In this document: positions 25,920-33,989 of the stretch, piece after piece
How positions within the stretch are numbered: the stretch's first letter is position 1
How the letters are laid out: each line of letters starts with the position of its first letter
DNA from: Runella defluvii
Lineage (GTDB): Bacteria; Bacteroidota; Bacteroidia; Cytophagales; Spirosomataceae
Direction of reading: 5' to 3'
Length of the DNA stretch: 64,000 nucleotides
NCBI RefSeq assembly: GCF_014195535.1
Contig: NZ_JACIBY010000001.1
Span: 248,001 to 312,000 of the forward strand
Program-made: the position numbers and the translations under genes
Notes under the pieces: generated by a model
Told to the model about the DNA's origin: nothing
The model's database searches: none
The model's input: only the letters and a program-made list of their open reading frames with translations

Positions 25920-27098
25920 ATGAACGCATACATTGTAGCAGGATACCGCACCGCCGTGGGAAAAGCCCCGAAAGGTGTTTTTCGTTTTACACGCCCCGAC
26001 GACCTTGGTGCAGAAGTAATCAAACACATGATGGCGCAATTGCCGCAACTTGACCCCGCTCGGGTGGATGACCTCATCGTGGGAAATGCCGTGCCTGAAG
26101 CCGAACAGGGAATGCAAATTGCGCGTTTTATTTCGCTGCTTGCTTTGCCTAAAAGCGTCCCTGGTTTTACGATTAACCGTTACTGTGGGTCAGGGGTGGA
26201 GGCGATTGCGATTGCAGCGGCTAAAATCAACGCGGGCATTGCGGATTGCATCGTGGCAGGAGGTGTAGAGTCGATGTCGATGGTGCCTACAACGGGTTGG
26301 AAAACAGCCCTCAACTACGAAATCGCAAAAGACCACGCTGATTATTACATTGGAATGGGATTAACGGCTGAGCAAGTAGCTAACCAATTTAAAATTGGCC
26401 GCGATGAGCAAGATGCGTTTTCGTTGGCTTCGCACCAAAAGGCATTGGCCGCACAAGCTGCGGGTAAATTTGACGGAGAAATTGTCCCTATTACGGTAAA
26501 AGAAACGTTTTTCGACGCCAACTCAGGAAAGAAAAAGACAAAAGAATATGTAGTAAACAAAGACGAAGGTCCACGCGCCGATACTACCCTCGAAGCCCTA
26601 GGGCGTTTGAAGCCCGTATTTGCAGCAGGCGGAAGTGTGACAGCAGGGAATTCGTCTCAGACGTCAGATGGAGCGGCTTTTGTGGTGGTGATGTCTGAAA
26701 AAATGGTAAATGAACTAAACCTGAAGCCGATTGCGCGCATGATGTCGTACGCATCGGCAGGGGTAGAGCCACGCATTATGGGTATCGGCCCCGTGGCGGC
26801 GATTCCGATTGCGCTTAAACAAGCGGGTCTTACCCTCAATGACATTGACCAAATCGAATTGAATGAGGCGTTTGCAGCTCAGTCGCTGGCAGTAATAAAA
26901 GAATTGGGAATTGACCCGACTAAACTAAACCCTAACGGGGGCGCTATTGCGCTTGGACACGCCCTGGGCTCAACGGGTGCGCGTTTGTCGGTGCAATTGT
27001 TCAACGAAATGCGCCGTCGCGAGCAGAAATACGGCATGGTGACCGCCTGCGTCGGTGGTGGCCAAGGAGTAGCAGGTATTTACGAGTTTTTGAACTAA
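25920..27098 (+). CDS. Acetyl-CoA acyltransferase (thiolase)
   Basis: A 392-residue thiolase of the FadA/FadI or AtoB type. The acylation-site Cys is in NRYCGSGVEAIA (about residue 89); NEAFAAQS, GGAIALGHALGSTGAR (His) and VTACVGGGQGV (second Cys) complete the active site. It breaks down 3-ketoacyl-CoA in beta-oxidation or condenses acetyl-CoA. No beta-oxidation partner is next to it, so degradative versus biosynthetic use is undecided. A repeat array follows its stop. Confidence 0.92.
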   Translation: MNAYIVAGYRTAVGKAPKGVFRFTRPDDLGAEVIKHMMAQLPQLDPARVDDLIVGNAVPEAEQGMQIARFISLLALPKSVPGFTINRYCGSGVEAIAIAAAKINAGIADCIVAGGVESMSMVPTTGWKTALNYEIAKDHADYYIGMGLTAEQVANQFKIGRDEQDAFSLASHQKALAAQAAGKFDGEIVPITVKETFFDANSGKKKTKEYVVNKDEGPRADTTLEALGRLKPVFAAGGSVTAGNSSQTSDGAAFVVVMSEKMVNELNLKPIARMMSYASAGVEPRIMGIGPVAAIPIALKQAGLTLNDIDQIELNEAFAAQSLAVIKELGIDPTKLNPNGGAIALGHALGSTGARLSVQLFNEMRRREQKYGMVTACVGGGQGVAGIYEFLN

Positions 27099-27103
27099 TT
27101 CTG

Positions 27104-27304
27104 TGCAAGTTTGCAAAGAGCAAATTTGTACAGAGCAAATAGCAAGAGGCAAGTTAGCAAGGAGCAAAACGCAGAATACCAACTTTGCCTTTTGCTATTT
27201 TGCAAACTTGCCTTTTGCTATTTTGCAAACTTGCCCTTTGCTATTTTGCAAACTTGCTCTTTATTTTTTGCCCTTTGCTATTTTGCAAACTTGCCCTTTA
27301 TTTT
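27104..27304. repeat. 23-bp tandem repeat with inverted left arm, between convergent genes
   Basis: From 27185 the unit TTGCCTTTTGCTATTTTGCA (plus AAC; 23-bp period) repeats at 27185, 27208, 27231, 27254 (interrupted) and 27288. The left part (27104-27170) is made of the reverse-complement words GCAAGTTTGCAAA and GAGCAAA, so the transcript can fold into a long imperfect hairpin. It sits between the thiolase and ridA stops and may serve both as a 3' end. Similar GCAAAGAGCAA words recur at 58213-58265. Confidence 0.8.
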
Positions 27305-27311
27305 TTTGCCA

Positions 27312-27695
27312 CTAATCTTTCACCGCAATTACTGAAATTTCAACGTTAACATCCTTCGGTAGGCGTGAGACTTCTACAGTTTCACGGGCAGGGTAGTGAC
27401 CCGAAAAAAAGTGCCCATACACTTCATTCACCTTCCCAAAGTTATTCATGTCCTTCAAAAAAATGGACGTTTTGATGATGTTATGGTAGTGCAGTCCAGC
27501 TTCTTTTAAGATAGCTCCAATGTTCAACATCACCTGACGCGCTTCGTTTTCGATATTGCCCGTGACGAGGTCGCCATTGTCAGGGTCAATGGGAATTTGT
27601 CCTGATACATACAACGTATCGCCAACCATCACAGCTTGCGAATAAGGGCCAATGGGCGAGGGTGCCGCAGTGGTGAAAATGATTTTCTTCGACAT
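27312..27695 (-). CDS. ridA: RidA family reactive enamine/imine deaminase
   Basis: A 127-residue RidA/YjgF protein: APSPIGPYSQAV, LYVSGQIPIDP, and the conserved C-terminal Arg region PARETVEVSRLPKDVNVEISVIA. RidA hydrolyses reactive 2-aminoacrylate and related enamines made by PLP enzymes. It lies 27 bp downstream of pdxJ in the same direction; co-transcription with PLP synthesis is sensible since its substrates come from PLP enzymes. Confidence 0.93.
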   Translation of the reverse strand: MSKKIIFTTAAPSPIGPYSQAVMVGDTLYVSGQIPIDPDNGDLVTGNIENEARQVMLNIGAILKEAGLHYHNIIKTSIFLKDMNNFGKVNEVYGHFFSGHYPARETVEVSRLPKDVNVEISVIAVKD

Positions 27696-27722
27696 AACTA
27701 TAAAATTATAAGGTTAATTTAG

Positions 27723-28439
27723 TCACTCCAATTCGCGTAAATACATCTGGATGGTGTTTTCAAGGCCGTAGTAGAGCGCGTCGCAGATAAGCGCGTGGCC
27801 GATGGATACTTCGTCCAAATGGGGTATTTGTTGTTTCAAAAATCGCAGGTTATCCAAACTCAAATCGTGTCCCGCATTCAGCCCCAAACCCACTTCTTTG
27901 GCAACGTTCGCCGCTCGTACGTAGGATGCCACCGCTGCTTCACGGTTATCAAAATACTCAGCGGCGTAGGGTTCGGTATAAAGCTCTACTCGGTCGGCTC
28001 CGCAAATTTTGGCACCTTCAACCATGGCTTCGATAGGGTCAACGAACACCGACACTCGAATTCCTGCTGATTTGAAGGTCTGTACCAAATCGGTCAGTCG
28101 GTCGCGGTGAGCAATGGTATCCCAACCTGCGTTTGAGGTAATCGCCCCTAGTGCATCAGGAACGAGCGTTACTTGAGCTGGCTGCGTTTTCAAGACTAAC
28201 TCAACAAACTTTTTTTCGGTAGGATTGCCCTCAATGTTAAACTCAGTAGTGACGACTTCCTTGAGTTCAAGGACGTCTTGGTAACGAATATGACGCTCGT
28301 CGGGACGGGGATGAACCGTGATGCCCTGCGCTCCAAATCGCTCGCAATCAAGCGCAGTTCTTACGACATTTGGATTATCGCCGCCCCGCGAGTTGCGGAG
28401 GGTAGCAATTTTGTTGATGTTTACACTAAGACGAGTCAT
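27723..28439 (-). CDS. pdxJ: Pyridoxine 5'-phosphate synthase
   Basis: A 238-residue PdxJ, which condenses 3-amino-2-oxopropyl phosphate with 1-deoxyxylulose 5-phosphate in the DXP-dependent vitamin B6 route. Motifs: [17 protein letters not shown] at the N terminus, [13 protein letters not shown], and [12 protein letters not shown] near the C terminus. Length fits the family. It has its own strong promoter (28475-28505) and is followed by ridA. Confidence 0.95.
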   Translation of the reverse strand: MTRLSVNINKIATLRNSRGGDNPNVVRTALDCERFGAQGITVHPRPDERHIRYQDVLELKEVVTTEFNIEGNPTEKKFVELVLKTQPAQVTLVPDALGAITSNAGWDTIAHRDRLTDLVQTFKSAGIRVSVFVDPIEAMVEGAKICGADRVELYTEPYAAEYFDNREAAVASYVRAANVAKEVGLGLNAGHDLSLDNLRFLKQQIPHLDEVSIGHALICDALYYGLENTIQMYLRELE

Positions 28440-28474
28440 AAGCGGTAGTTAATTAATGGTCGAATAGACACACC

Positions 28475-28505
28475 CAAAGGTATTCGGAAAACGAGTTTTT
28501 GACAA
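28475..28505 (-). promoter_or_regulatory. pdxJ-ridA promoter
   Basis: On the minus strand TTG (28505-28503), a 20-bp spacer and TACCTTTG (28482-28475) fit the Bacteroidota consensus, 36 bp before the pdxJ ATG. Confidence 0.7.
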
Positions 28506-28585
28506 TTTTTAGTTCAGAAACTTGATATTCTGAGTTTTTATCTATATTTCGTCAAAATATTTATTCATCAAACACTTTATCAACC

Positions 28586-29296
28586 TTGAAAGAAACCTAT
28601 CACAAATGGTATTCCCCCACCTTGGGGCGCGACATTGAGATGCAGGTATTTGGGCATTGGGGGTATCCTATCTTGCTCTTCCCGACGTCGATGGGGCGTT
28701 ATCACCAAAACAAAGACTTCGGACTGATTGAATCGGCGCGATGGTTGGTTGAATCAGGCAAAGTAAAGCTCTATTCGGTTGACAGCATCGACCGAGACAG
28801 TTGGTACGCCAAACACCTTCATCCTTCGGTGCGCGTACACAATCACAGTATTTACGATAGTTTTTTGACCAACGAACTCGTTCCTACGATTCGCCACGAA
28901 AGTAATGTTGACAAAATCGGGGTTGCGGGCTGTAGCTTTGGCGGGTACCACGCCCTCAATTTTGCGCTAAAACACCCCGACAAAGTCGCGTATCTGTTTA
29001 GCATGAGTGGCGCGTTTGATATTCGTAGCTTTTTGGAAGGTTACAGCGACGAAACGGTCTATTACAACAATCCCGTCGATTTTATGCTCAACGAGGAAGG
29101 CTGGAAATACAACCACATGAAAATCGTGCTAGGGACGTCCGAATGGGATATTTGCCTCAACGATAACGTGCGGATGTCACAAATTCTGAATTCAAAAGGT
29201 ATTAATCATTGGCTTGACATTCGTGGGTGGGAGAGCCACGATTGGCCACTTTGGAACAAAATGTTTCCGCATTATCTCTCATTAATGGGTTTATAA
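28586..29296 (+). CDS. Esterase-D-like alpha/beta hydrolase, first gene of the ligase operon
   Basis: A 236-residue esterase, start TTG 28586 (MKETYHKWYSPTLGRDIEMQ). The nucleophile motif is GCSFGG (about residue 113), with a C-terminal SHDWPLWNKMFPHYL His. It is a paralogue of the gene at 20056. Two further enzymes that look like amide-bond-forming ligases follow in the same direction. The esterase may release or process the product, but that is inference from position. Confidence 0.82.
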   Translation: MKETYHKWYSPTLGRDIEMQVFGHWGYPILLFPTSMGRYHQNKDFGLIESARWLVESGKVKLYSVDSIDRDSWYAKHLHPSVRVHNHSIYDSFLTNELVPTIRHESNVDKIGVAGCSFGGYHALNFALKHPDKVAYLFSMSGAFDIRSFLEGYSDETVYYNNPVDFMLNEEGWKYNHMKIVLGTSEWDICLNDNVRMSQILNSKGINHWLDIRGWESHDWPLWNKMFPHYLSLMGL

Positions 29297-29299
29297 AAA

Positions 29300-29363
29300 A
29301 GCCCCCCTATCCCCGATGGGGGCTTAAAAAATAACTAGACTTCCCCATTGGGGGTGGGGGGCT
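29300..29363. repeat. GC-rich cloverleaf-like palindromic repeat
   Basis: Outer arms AGCCCCCC (29300-29307) and GGGGGGCT (29356-29363) enclose two smaller hairpins, CCCC-GAT-GGGG (29311-29321) and CCCC-ATT-GGGG (29343-29353). The arm AGCCCCCC can alternatively pair with the nearer GGGGGCTT. It occupies nearly the whole gap between the esterase and the ATP-grasp gene and could modulate read-through. It looks like a dispersed Bacteroidota intergenic repeat. Confidence 0.6.
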
Positions 29364-29371
29364 CAAACATC

Positions 29372-30439
29372 ATGAAAAAAATAGGAATTTTACACGGAAT
29401 GGAAAATACGTTTCCGCAGGCATTTGTGGAGCGTGTCAATCAATTGGACGGAAAAAACATTGTAGCCGAACCCGTACTCATCGACCGCGTAGTACAAGGT
29501 GAAGCTACGGATTATGCCGTAATCATCGACCGTATTTCGCAGGATGTGCCGTTTTATCGGGCTTTTTTGAAAAATGCCGCTTTGTGCGGAACGGCCGTTA
29601 TCAATAACCCTTTTTGGTGGAGTGCCGATGAGAAGTTTTTTAACAATGCTCTGGCCGTAAAATTGGGCGTTCCTGTGCCAAACACAGTGTTGATGCCTTC
29701 TAAAGAACGTCCAGACGATACCAGTGAGACGTCGTTCCGTAACCTAAAAATGCCAATGGCATGGGGGGAAATGTTTGACTATGTAGGTTTCCCTGCCTAC
29801 ATGAAGCCACACGCAGGTGGTGGTTGGAAGAGCGTTTATAAAATCAACGACATGGACGACCTTTGGCACAAACATGCCGAAACCGAGCAGTTGGTGATGC
29901 TCCTCCAAAGCGAAGTGACGTTTGAAGATTATTATCGTTGCTATTGCCTTGGTGGAAAGTACGTCCATATCATGCCGTATGAGCCTCGCAATCCGCACCA
30001 TTTGCGGTACGCGACGCAGCCTAAAACAACGGGAGAAGCACATAAAAAATTGATTGCGACGATTACCGATTACGTACTCCGTTTGAACAAAGCATTAGGC
30101 TACGATTTTAACACGGTAGAATTTGCGGTACACAACGGCATTCCGTACGCGATTGACTTCTGTAACCCTGCTCCTGACGCTGATATTCATTCGGTAGGAC
30201 AAGAAAACTTTGATTGGATTGTCGATAACGCGGCGAAAATGGCGATTGAAAAAGCCCAAGCCCACAAAGATGGTCAAACCAACTTGACGTGGGGTTCGTT
30301 TGTGCGTACTTCGGCGATGAACTTGCCGATTAGCCATTTGGCCAAAGGAGATGTAGAGCCTACCGAAGAAAAGCCTAAAAAAGCAGCACCAAAGGCCAAA
30401 GCTGAGGAGCCTGCCAAAAAAGCGCCTAAAAAGAAATAA
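29372..30439 (+). CDS. ATP-grasp-like ligase of unknown substrate
   Basis: A 355-residue protein from ATG 29372 (MKKIGILHGMENTFP). The middle resembles ATP-grasp enzymes: VGFPAYMKPHAGGGWKSVYK (nucleotide-binding Lys and Gly-rich loop, about residues 142-161), a pair of acid-rich strands, and NTVEFAVHNGIPYAIDFCNP (metal-binding Glu/Asp/Asn, about 248-267). The last 40 residues are Lys/Ala/Glu-rich. ATP-grasp enzymes join a carboxylate to an amine or thiol via acyl phosphate. It sits between an esterase and a GCS2-type ligase, 33 bp before the latter. Specific substrate not predictable. Confidence 0.72.
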   Translation: MKKIGILHGMENTFPQAFVERVNQLDGKNIVAEPVLIDRVVQGEATDYAVIIDRISQDVPFYRAFLKNAALCGTAVINNPFWWSADEKFFNNALAVKLGVPVPNTVLMPSKERPDDTSETSFRNLKMPMAWGEMFDYVGFPAYMKPHAGGGWKSVYKINDMDDLWHKHAETEQLVMLLQSEVTFEDYYRCYCLGGKYVHIMPYEPRNPHHLRYATQPKTTGEAHKKLIATITDYVLRLNKALGYDFNTVEFAVHNGIPYAIDFCNPAPDADIHSVGQENFDWIVDNAAKMAIEKAQAHKDGQTNLTWGSFVRTSAMNLPISHLAKGDVEPTEEKPKKAAPKAKAEEPAKKAPKKK

Positions 30440-30472
30440 GTTTTTCAGCGGACGATTCACTACCCAAGACCT

Positions 30473-31570
30473 ATGCACCAGTTTACAATCGGTATTGAAG
30501 AAGAATTCCAGACCATCGACCCCGAAACCCGCGCGTTACGTTCGCACATGTCGAAGATTGTTGAGAACGGAAAAATCATTCTCAAAGAGCGTGTGACGGC
30601 CGAAATGCACCAGTCAGTAGTGGAGGTGGGAACCAATATTTGTACCAATATTGAGGAAGCGCGGAAGGAAGTAACTTACCTGCGCAAGATGATTATTGAC
30701 CTCGCAAAGCAGCAAAATTTACGAATTGCTGCCGCAGGAACGCACCCGTTTTCGGATTGGCAAGACGAGTTAATTACGCCCAACGAACGCTACGACAAGC
30801 TCATCGAAGAAATGCGCGACGTGGCTCGGGGGAATTTGATTTTCGGTTTGCACGTTCATATCGGGATTCCAGACCGCGATACAGGAGTGAAGTTACTCAA
30901 CTCACTGACGTATTTTTTACCGCATATTTATGCCCTTTCGACCAATTCTCCGTTCTGGTGTGGCCGCAATACAGGCTTTAAATCGTATCGGTCGAAGGTG
31001 TTTGATAAGTTTCCGCGCACGGGTATTCCCGAGTATTTTGAAACTGCCCACGATTACGACGACTACGTGAACCTGCTCGTTAAGACGGGGTGTATCGACA
31101 ACGGTAAGAAAATCTGGTGGGATTTGCGTTTGCATCCTTTCTATAACACGATTGAATACCGCGTGTGTGACATTCCGATGCGCGCCGATGAAACTATTTG
31201 TTTGGCGGCATTGATGCAGGCATTGGTGGTGAAGATTTATAAATTGATGAGCAAAAACCTCAATTTTCAACACTACCGCAAAATCCTCGTCAACGAAAAC
31301 AAATGGCGGGCGGCTCGGTACGGTATTCACGGCAAACTCATTGATTTTGGACGGAAAGAAGAAGTGCCTTATTTCAAATTGGCGGAAGAACTCCTTGAGT
31401 TTGTCGATGACGTCTTGGACGAACTAGGCAGCCGTAAAGAAGTAGAGTACATCCACAAAATCCTAGAAATGGGCACAGGCGCCGACCGACAATTGGCCGT
31501 CTGGGAAGCCACCCACGATTTGAGCCGAGTGGTCGATTACATTGTGGAAGAGACGGAGTATGGTCTCTAA
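30473..31570 (+). CDS. Carboxylate-amine ligase (GCS2 / YbdK family)
   Basis: A 365-residue member of the glutamate-cysteine ligase type 2 superfamily. Motifs: FTIGIEEEFQTID (metal-binding Glu cluster, residues 4-16), AAGTHPFSDW, GLHVHIGIPDRD, and YNTIEYRVCDIPM. Relatives such as E. coli YbdK and EgtA ligate glutamate to cysteine or similar amines, with weak activity in YbdK. It is the third gene after the esterase and ATP-grasp genes, so the operon carries two different ATP-dependent amide ligases and one hydrolase. Confidence 0.85.
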   Translation: MHQFTIGIEEEFQTIDPETRALRSHMSKIVENGKIILKERVTAEMHQSVVEVGTNICTNIEEARKEVTYLRKMIIDLAKQQNLRIAAAGTHPFSDWQDELITPNERYDKLIEEMRDVARGNLIFGLHVHIGIPDRDTGVKLLNSLTYFLPHIYALSTNSPFWCGRNTGFKSYRSKVFDKFPRTGIPEYFETAHDYDDYVNLLVKTGCIDNGKKIWWDLRLHPFYNTIEYRVCDIPMRADETICLAALMQALVVKIYKLMSKNLNFQHYRKILVNENKWRAARYGIHGKLIDFGRKEEVPYFKLAEELLEFVDDVLDELGSRKEVEYIHKILEMGTGADRQLAVWEATHDLSRVVDYIVEETEYGL

Positions 31571-31588
31571 TAATTTGTTAGAAAAGTG

Positions 31589-31615
31589 GGAGAATTGCCA
31601 ATGAGGCAATTCTCC
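31589..31615 (+). terminator. Hairpin after the ligase operon
   Basis: GGAGAATTGCC (31589-31599) and GGCAATTCTCC (31605-31615) form a perfect 11-bp stem with a 5-nt loop, 18 bp after the stop. No U-run follows, so it may be a 3' stabiliser or a weak terminator. Confidence 0.5.
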
Positions 31616-31698
31616 ATTCATTAAAAAAACTCAACAAAAAGGAGCGAATTTGCTCGTATGTGTCGTTACAATAGACGATACAACAATTCAACCATTTC

Positions 31699-32505
31699 AT
31701 GAAGAAGATTATTCTCTTTTTATCTTTCCTTGTTTTTATTTCTTGCGACGAGAAAATTACCCCCACACCCGTTACTACTCCCACGTGTAACATCAGCAGT
31801 GAAACTGGTAGAGACAATGCCTACCGACTCGACTACGTATATGCTCCCAATGGCGTGCCTGAAGGGGTGAATATTTCGGTAAAAGACAATGCCACGGGGC
31901 AATTAAAAGCTACTGGCAAAGCGGTATATACTTATACAGATAATCGATTGGTAAAGGTAGTGGACGGAGACGTAGAAGAGACTATCGAATACAACGCCAA
32001 TGGCTCAATTGCTCGATTAACCGTGGTAAAAACTACCGATGCGAATTACGTCAATTATGTACTGAACTTCACCACCGATGCCAATCAGCGCATTACGAAA
32101 GTCACTGACTCAAAGGGTATGGAAGCGACTATCACGCGTGATGCACAAGGCAATATTTTGGAAACCATCACCAAAGATACCCGCACCAATCAGGAGGTTT
32201 TTCGGGTTGTACTAACGGGGTATGATAACAAAAAGACGATGTTTGATGCTTTTAAAGGTTGGCAGTTTAGCGTTTTGGGGTATTATGCCGATTATATCAA
32301 ATTTCCACTTTTTACGACAAAAGCAGGAGGCAATGCCACCAAACGCACTGAATACGAATCAGGTAAAGCCGTGAGAGAAACGACTTACACATTTACCTAC
32401 ACCACCGATGGGTTTCCGTTGACGGAACAAACCCTTACACGGTTTTTGGACGGTTCGGGGATTTCAACGTATAGCAAGACATTTACCTATACCGATTGTA
32501 AATAA
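31699..32505 (+). CDS. Lipoprotein of unknown function with YD/RHS-like strands
   Basis: A 268-residue lipoprotein: MKKIILFLSFLVFISCDEK with lipobox Cys at residue 16. The mature part is a series of beta-strand repeats (YTYTDNRLVKVV, IEYNANGSIARLTVV, ITRDAQGNILETIT, TYTFTYTTDGFPLTEQ) similar to YD/RHS-type repeats but without any toxin or recombination core. Likely outer-membrane or periplasmic. Stands alone, with a strong bidirectional terminator after it. Confidence 0.75.
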   Translation: MKKIILFLSFLVFISCDEKITPTPVTTPTCNISSETGRDNAYRLDYVYAPNGVPEGVNISVKDNATGQLKATGKAVYTYTDNRLVKVVDGDVEETIEYNANGSIARLTVVKTTDANYVNYVLNFTTDANQRITKVTDSKGMEATITRDAQGNILETITKDTRTNQEVFRVVLTGYDNKKTMFDAFKGWQFSVLGYYADYIKFPLFTTKAGGNATKRTEYESGKAVRETTYTFTYTTDGFPLTEQTLTRFLDGSGISTYSKTFTYTDCK

Positions 32506-32507
32506 AT

Positions 32508-32541
32508 AAAAAAGGAACTGCCCTAGAGCAGTTCCTTTTTT
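32508..32541. terminator. Bidirectional terminator between lipoprotein and HIT genes
   Basis: AAAAAAGGAACTGC (32508-32521) and GCAGTTCCTTTTTT (32528-32541) form a perfect stem of 14 bp with A- and T-runs on both sides. It overlaps the last codons of the HIT gene (stop at 32523). Confidence 0.85.
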
Positions 32542-32915
32542 ATTTTTGTGGCAATCTCTGCCAGTTCTTCTTGGCTCATTTTGAGCTTGTTATTAAAATT
32601 CATGTCTGCCATGCTGTTGAGCGGGATAAGGTGTACGTGGGCATGAGGCACTTCAAGCCCTACCACCGCAACGCCAATTCGCTTGCACGGAACCGCTTTT
32701 TCTACGGCGGCCGCCACTGTTTTTGAAAACTGCATCAATCCCGTGTAAAGGGCCTCGTCTAAATCAAAAATATAATCGACTTCTTGTTTTGGAATGACGA
32801 GTGTATGGCCAGGTGCACAAGGAAAAACGTCAAGAAAGGCTAAAAAATCGTCAGTTTCGGCGATTTTGTGGCACGGAATTTCTCCATTAACGATACGAGT
32901 GAAAATAGAAGGCAT
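32523..32915 (-). CDS. HIT family protein
   Basis: A 130-residue histidine-triad hydrolase/transferase. The HIT motif HAHVHLIP is near residue 100, and the N terminus is MPSIFTRIVNGEIPCHKIAE. ATG 32915 is chosen because upstream in-frame sequence is not family-like. It probably hydrolyses nucleoside phosphoramidates or dinucleotides in the cytoplasm. The 3' end overlaps the bidirectional terminator. Confidence 0.93.
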   Translation of the reverse strand: MPSIFTRIVNGEIPCHKIAETDDFLAFLDVFPCAPGHTLVIPKQEVDYIFDLDEALYTGLMQFSKTVAAAVEKAVPCKRIGVAVVGLEVPHAHVHLIPLNSMADMNFNNKLKMSQEELAEIATKIKKELL

Positions 32916-32971
32916 AACGGTAACTGTTAAATTTGGCGAGCAATATACAAACAAAAATGGCTTCTTTGAGC

Positions 32972-33712
32972 CTACCATCGGCGACGAATTCGCATTTTGT
33001 ATAGCCCCAATCGGCGGGTAATGTTGAACGTAGCTACTTGATACGCGTCGTTTTTCTTGGCATTGCCTGCATAACTAACGCCATCTAAATAATCGGAAGT
33101 TGAAAGCCTAAAAGACGCTTCAAGTCCTACAATCCATTCGGGAGACACATCGTATTTAATACCCAGCCCAACGGGGAACGACAAATGAAACGCATTGTAG
33201 TTGGCGTCGCGGTCGATGGCAATGCCTTCACGTATCCAAGTGTAGGGAGTTTGGCTTTCGTCGAAGTTGATTTGAGGTTTGGCATAAACTACCGACACGC
33301 CCGAAAAGAAATAAGGCGAAAAGAAGGATTGAAATCCATTTTGTTGACGATAAAAAATCGGATTCATGTTGTAGAAATCCCATTCGAGCAAGAGCGAATT
33401 TTCAACAAAGTTAGTTTCGAGGGTCAAATTGCGGGAAAGCCGAGTGGGGTAGTGTTTATCGCGCCCCCAAAATTGCCCTCCTTGAACGTTGTAGCGAAGT
33501 GCCACTACGTCTCCAATGTACTTTCTTGCATAAAGATTGACGGAGGGACGAAATTCTCTAGGCCATAAATCGTGTCGATTGAGGTCACCTAAATAACCTA
33601 CTGCACCCGTGCCGATACCTACTTCCCAGCGGTGCATCGACTGGCAAAATGCTGCACGGGCCAGCAACAATAATAGTGCCGAAATAACGAATGAACCCAA
33701 TAATCGCGTCAT
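32972..33712 (-). CDS. Outer-membrane beta-barrel protein (DUF6089-like)
   Basis: A 246-residue protein with a signal peptide (MTRLLGSFVISALLLLLARAAFCQ) and beta-barrel-like mature sequence: WEVGIGTGAVGYLGDLNR, PSVNLYARKYIGDVVALRYN, YFFSGVSVVYAKPQ, HLSFPVGLGIKYDVSPEW. The fit to DUF6089-type outer-membrane proteins of Bacteroidota is from memory of the family style. ATG 33712 chosen in front of the signal peptide. A -7-like TATTTTTG (33786-33779, minus) lies upstream. The HIT gene follows 56 bp downstream. Confidence 0.75.
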   Translation of the reverse strand: MTRLLGSFVISALLLLLARAAFCQSMHRWEVGIGTGAVGYLGDLNRHDLWPREFRPSVNLYARKYIGDVVALRYNVQGGQFWGRDKHYPTRLSRNLTLETNFVENSLLLEWDFYNMNPIFYRQQNGFQSFFSPYFFSGVSVVYAKPQINFDESQTPYTWIREGIAIDRDANYNAFHLSFPVGLGIKYDVSPEWIVGLEASFRLSTSDYLDGVSYAGNAKKNDAYQVATFNITRRLGLYKMRIRRRW

Positions 33713-33870
33713 TAGGGGGATTTTGAGGGTTATGTGATTGATTGAATAGGGTAAGTTCTGAGAACGATAAATAGTAAGCAAAAATAGTACCAACGTCTAG
33801 TAATTAAGTAGAGAAAATAAAAAAGAGGGGGCTTTGAAGGGGTAGTTTTTAAATTTGTAAAAAACGACTT

Positions 33871-33901
33871 TTGGTTTTTCAGGACAAAACTTCTAATTTT
33901 G
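33871..33901 (+). promoter_or_regulatory. fusA promoter
   Basis: TTG (33871-33873), 20-bp spacer, TAATTTTG (33894-33901) fit the Bacteroidota consensus. The leader would be about 80 nt before the fusA ATG. Confidence 0.7.
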
Positions 33902-33989
33902 CGCTCTGATTTTCAGGGGTGTGTCAGAATTGACACATTTTTTTGGTCAAGAAACAGACTTAACAGATTCAATAACAATCACAAAAACC

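Noticed and set aside
27103-27335. Open frames of 70-74 codons in the 23-bp array
   Set aside because: They are Cys/Phe/Ala-rich translations of repeat units in two frames and look like repeat by-products.
31699-32505. RHS/YD-repeat toxin
   Set aside because: Only short YD-like strands in a lipoprotein; no RHS core, no toxin domain and no immunity gene.
32972-33793. Start of the outer-membrane protein at 33793
   Set aside because: The signal peptide begins at 33712; the extra 27 residues are not signal-like and would put it too far inside.
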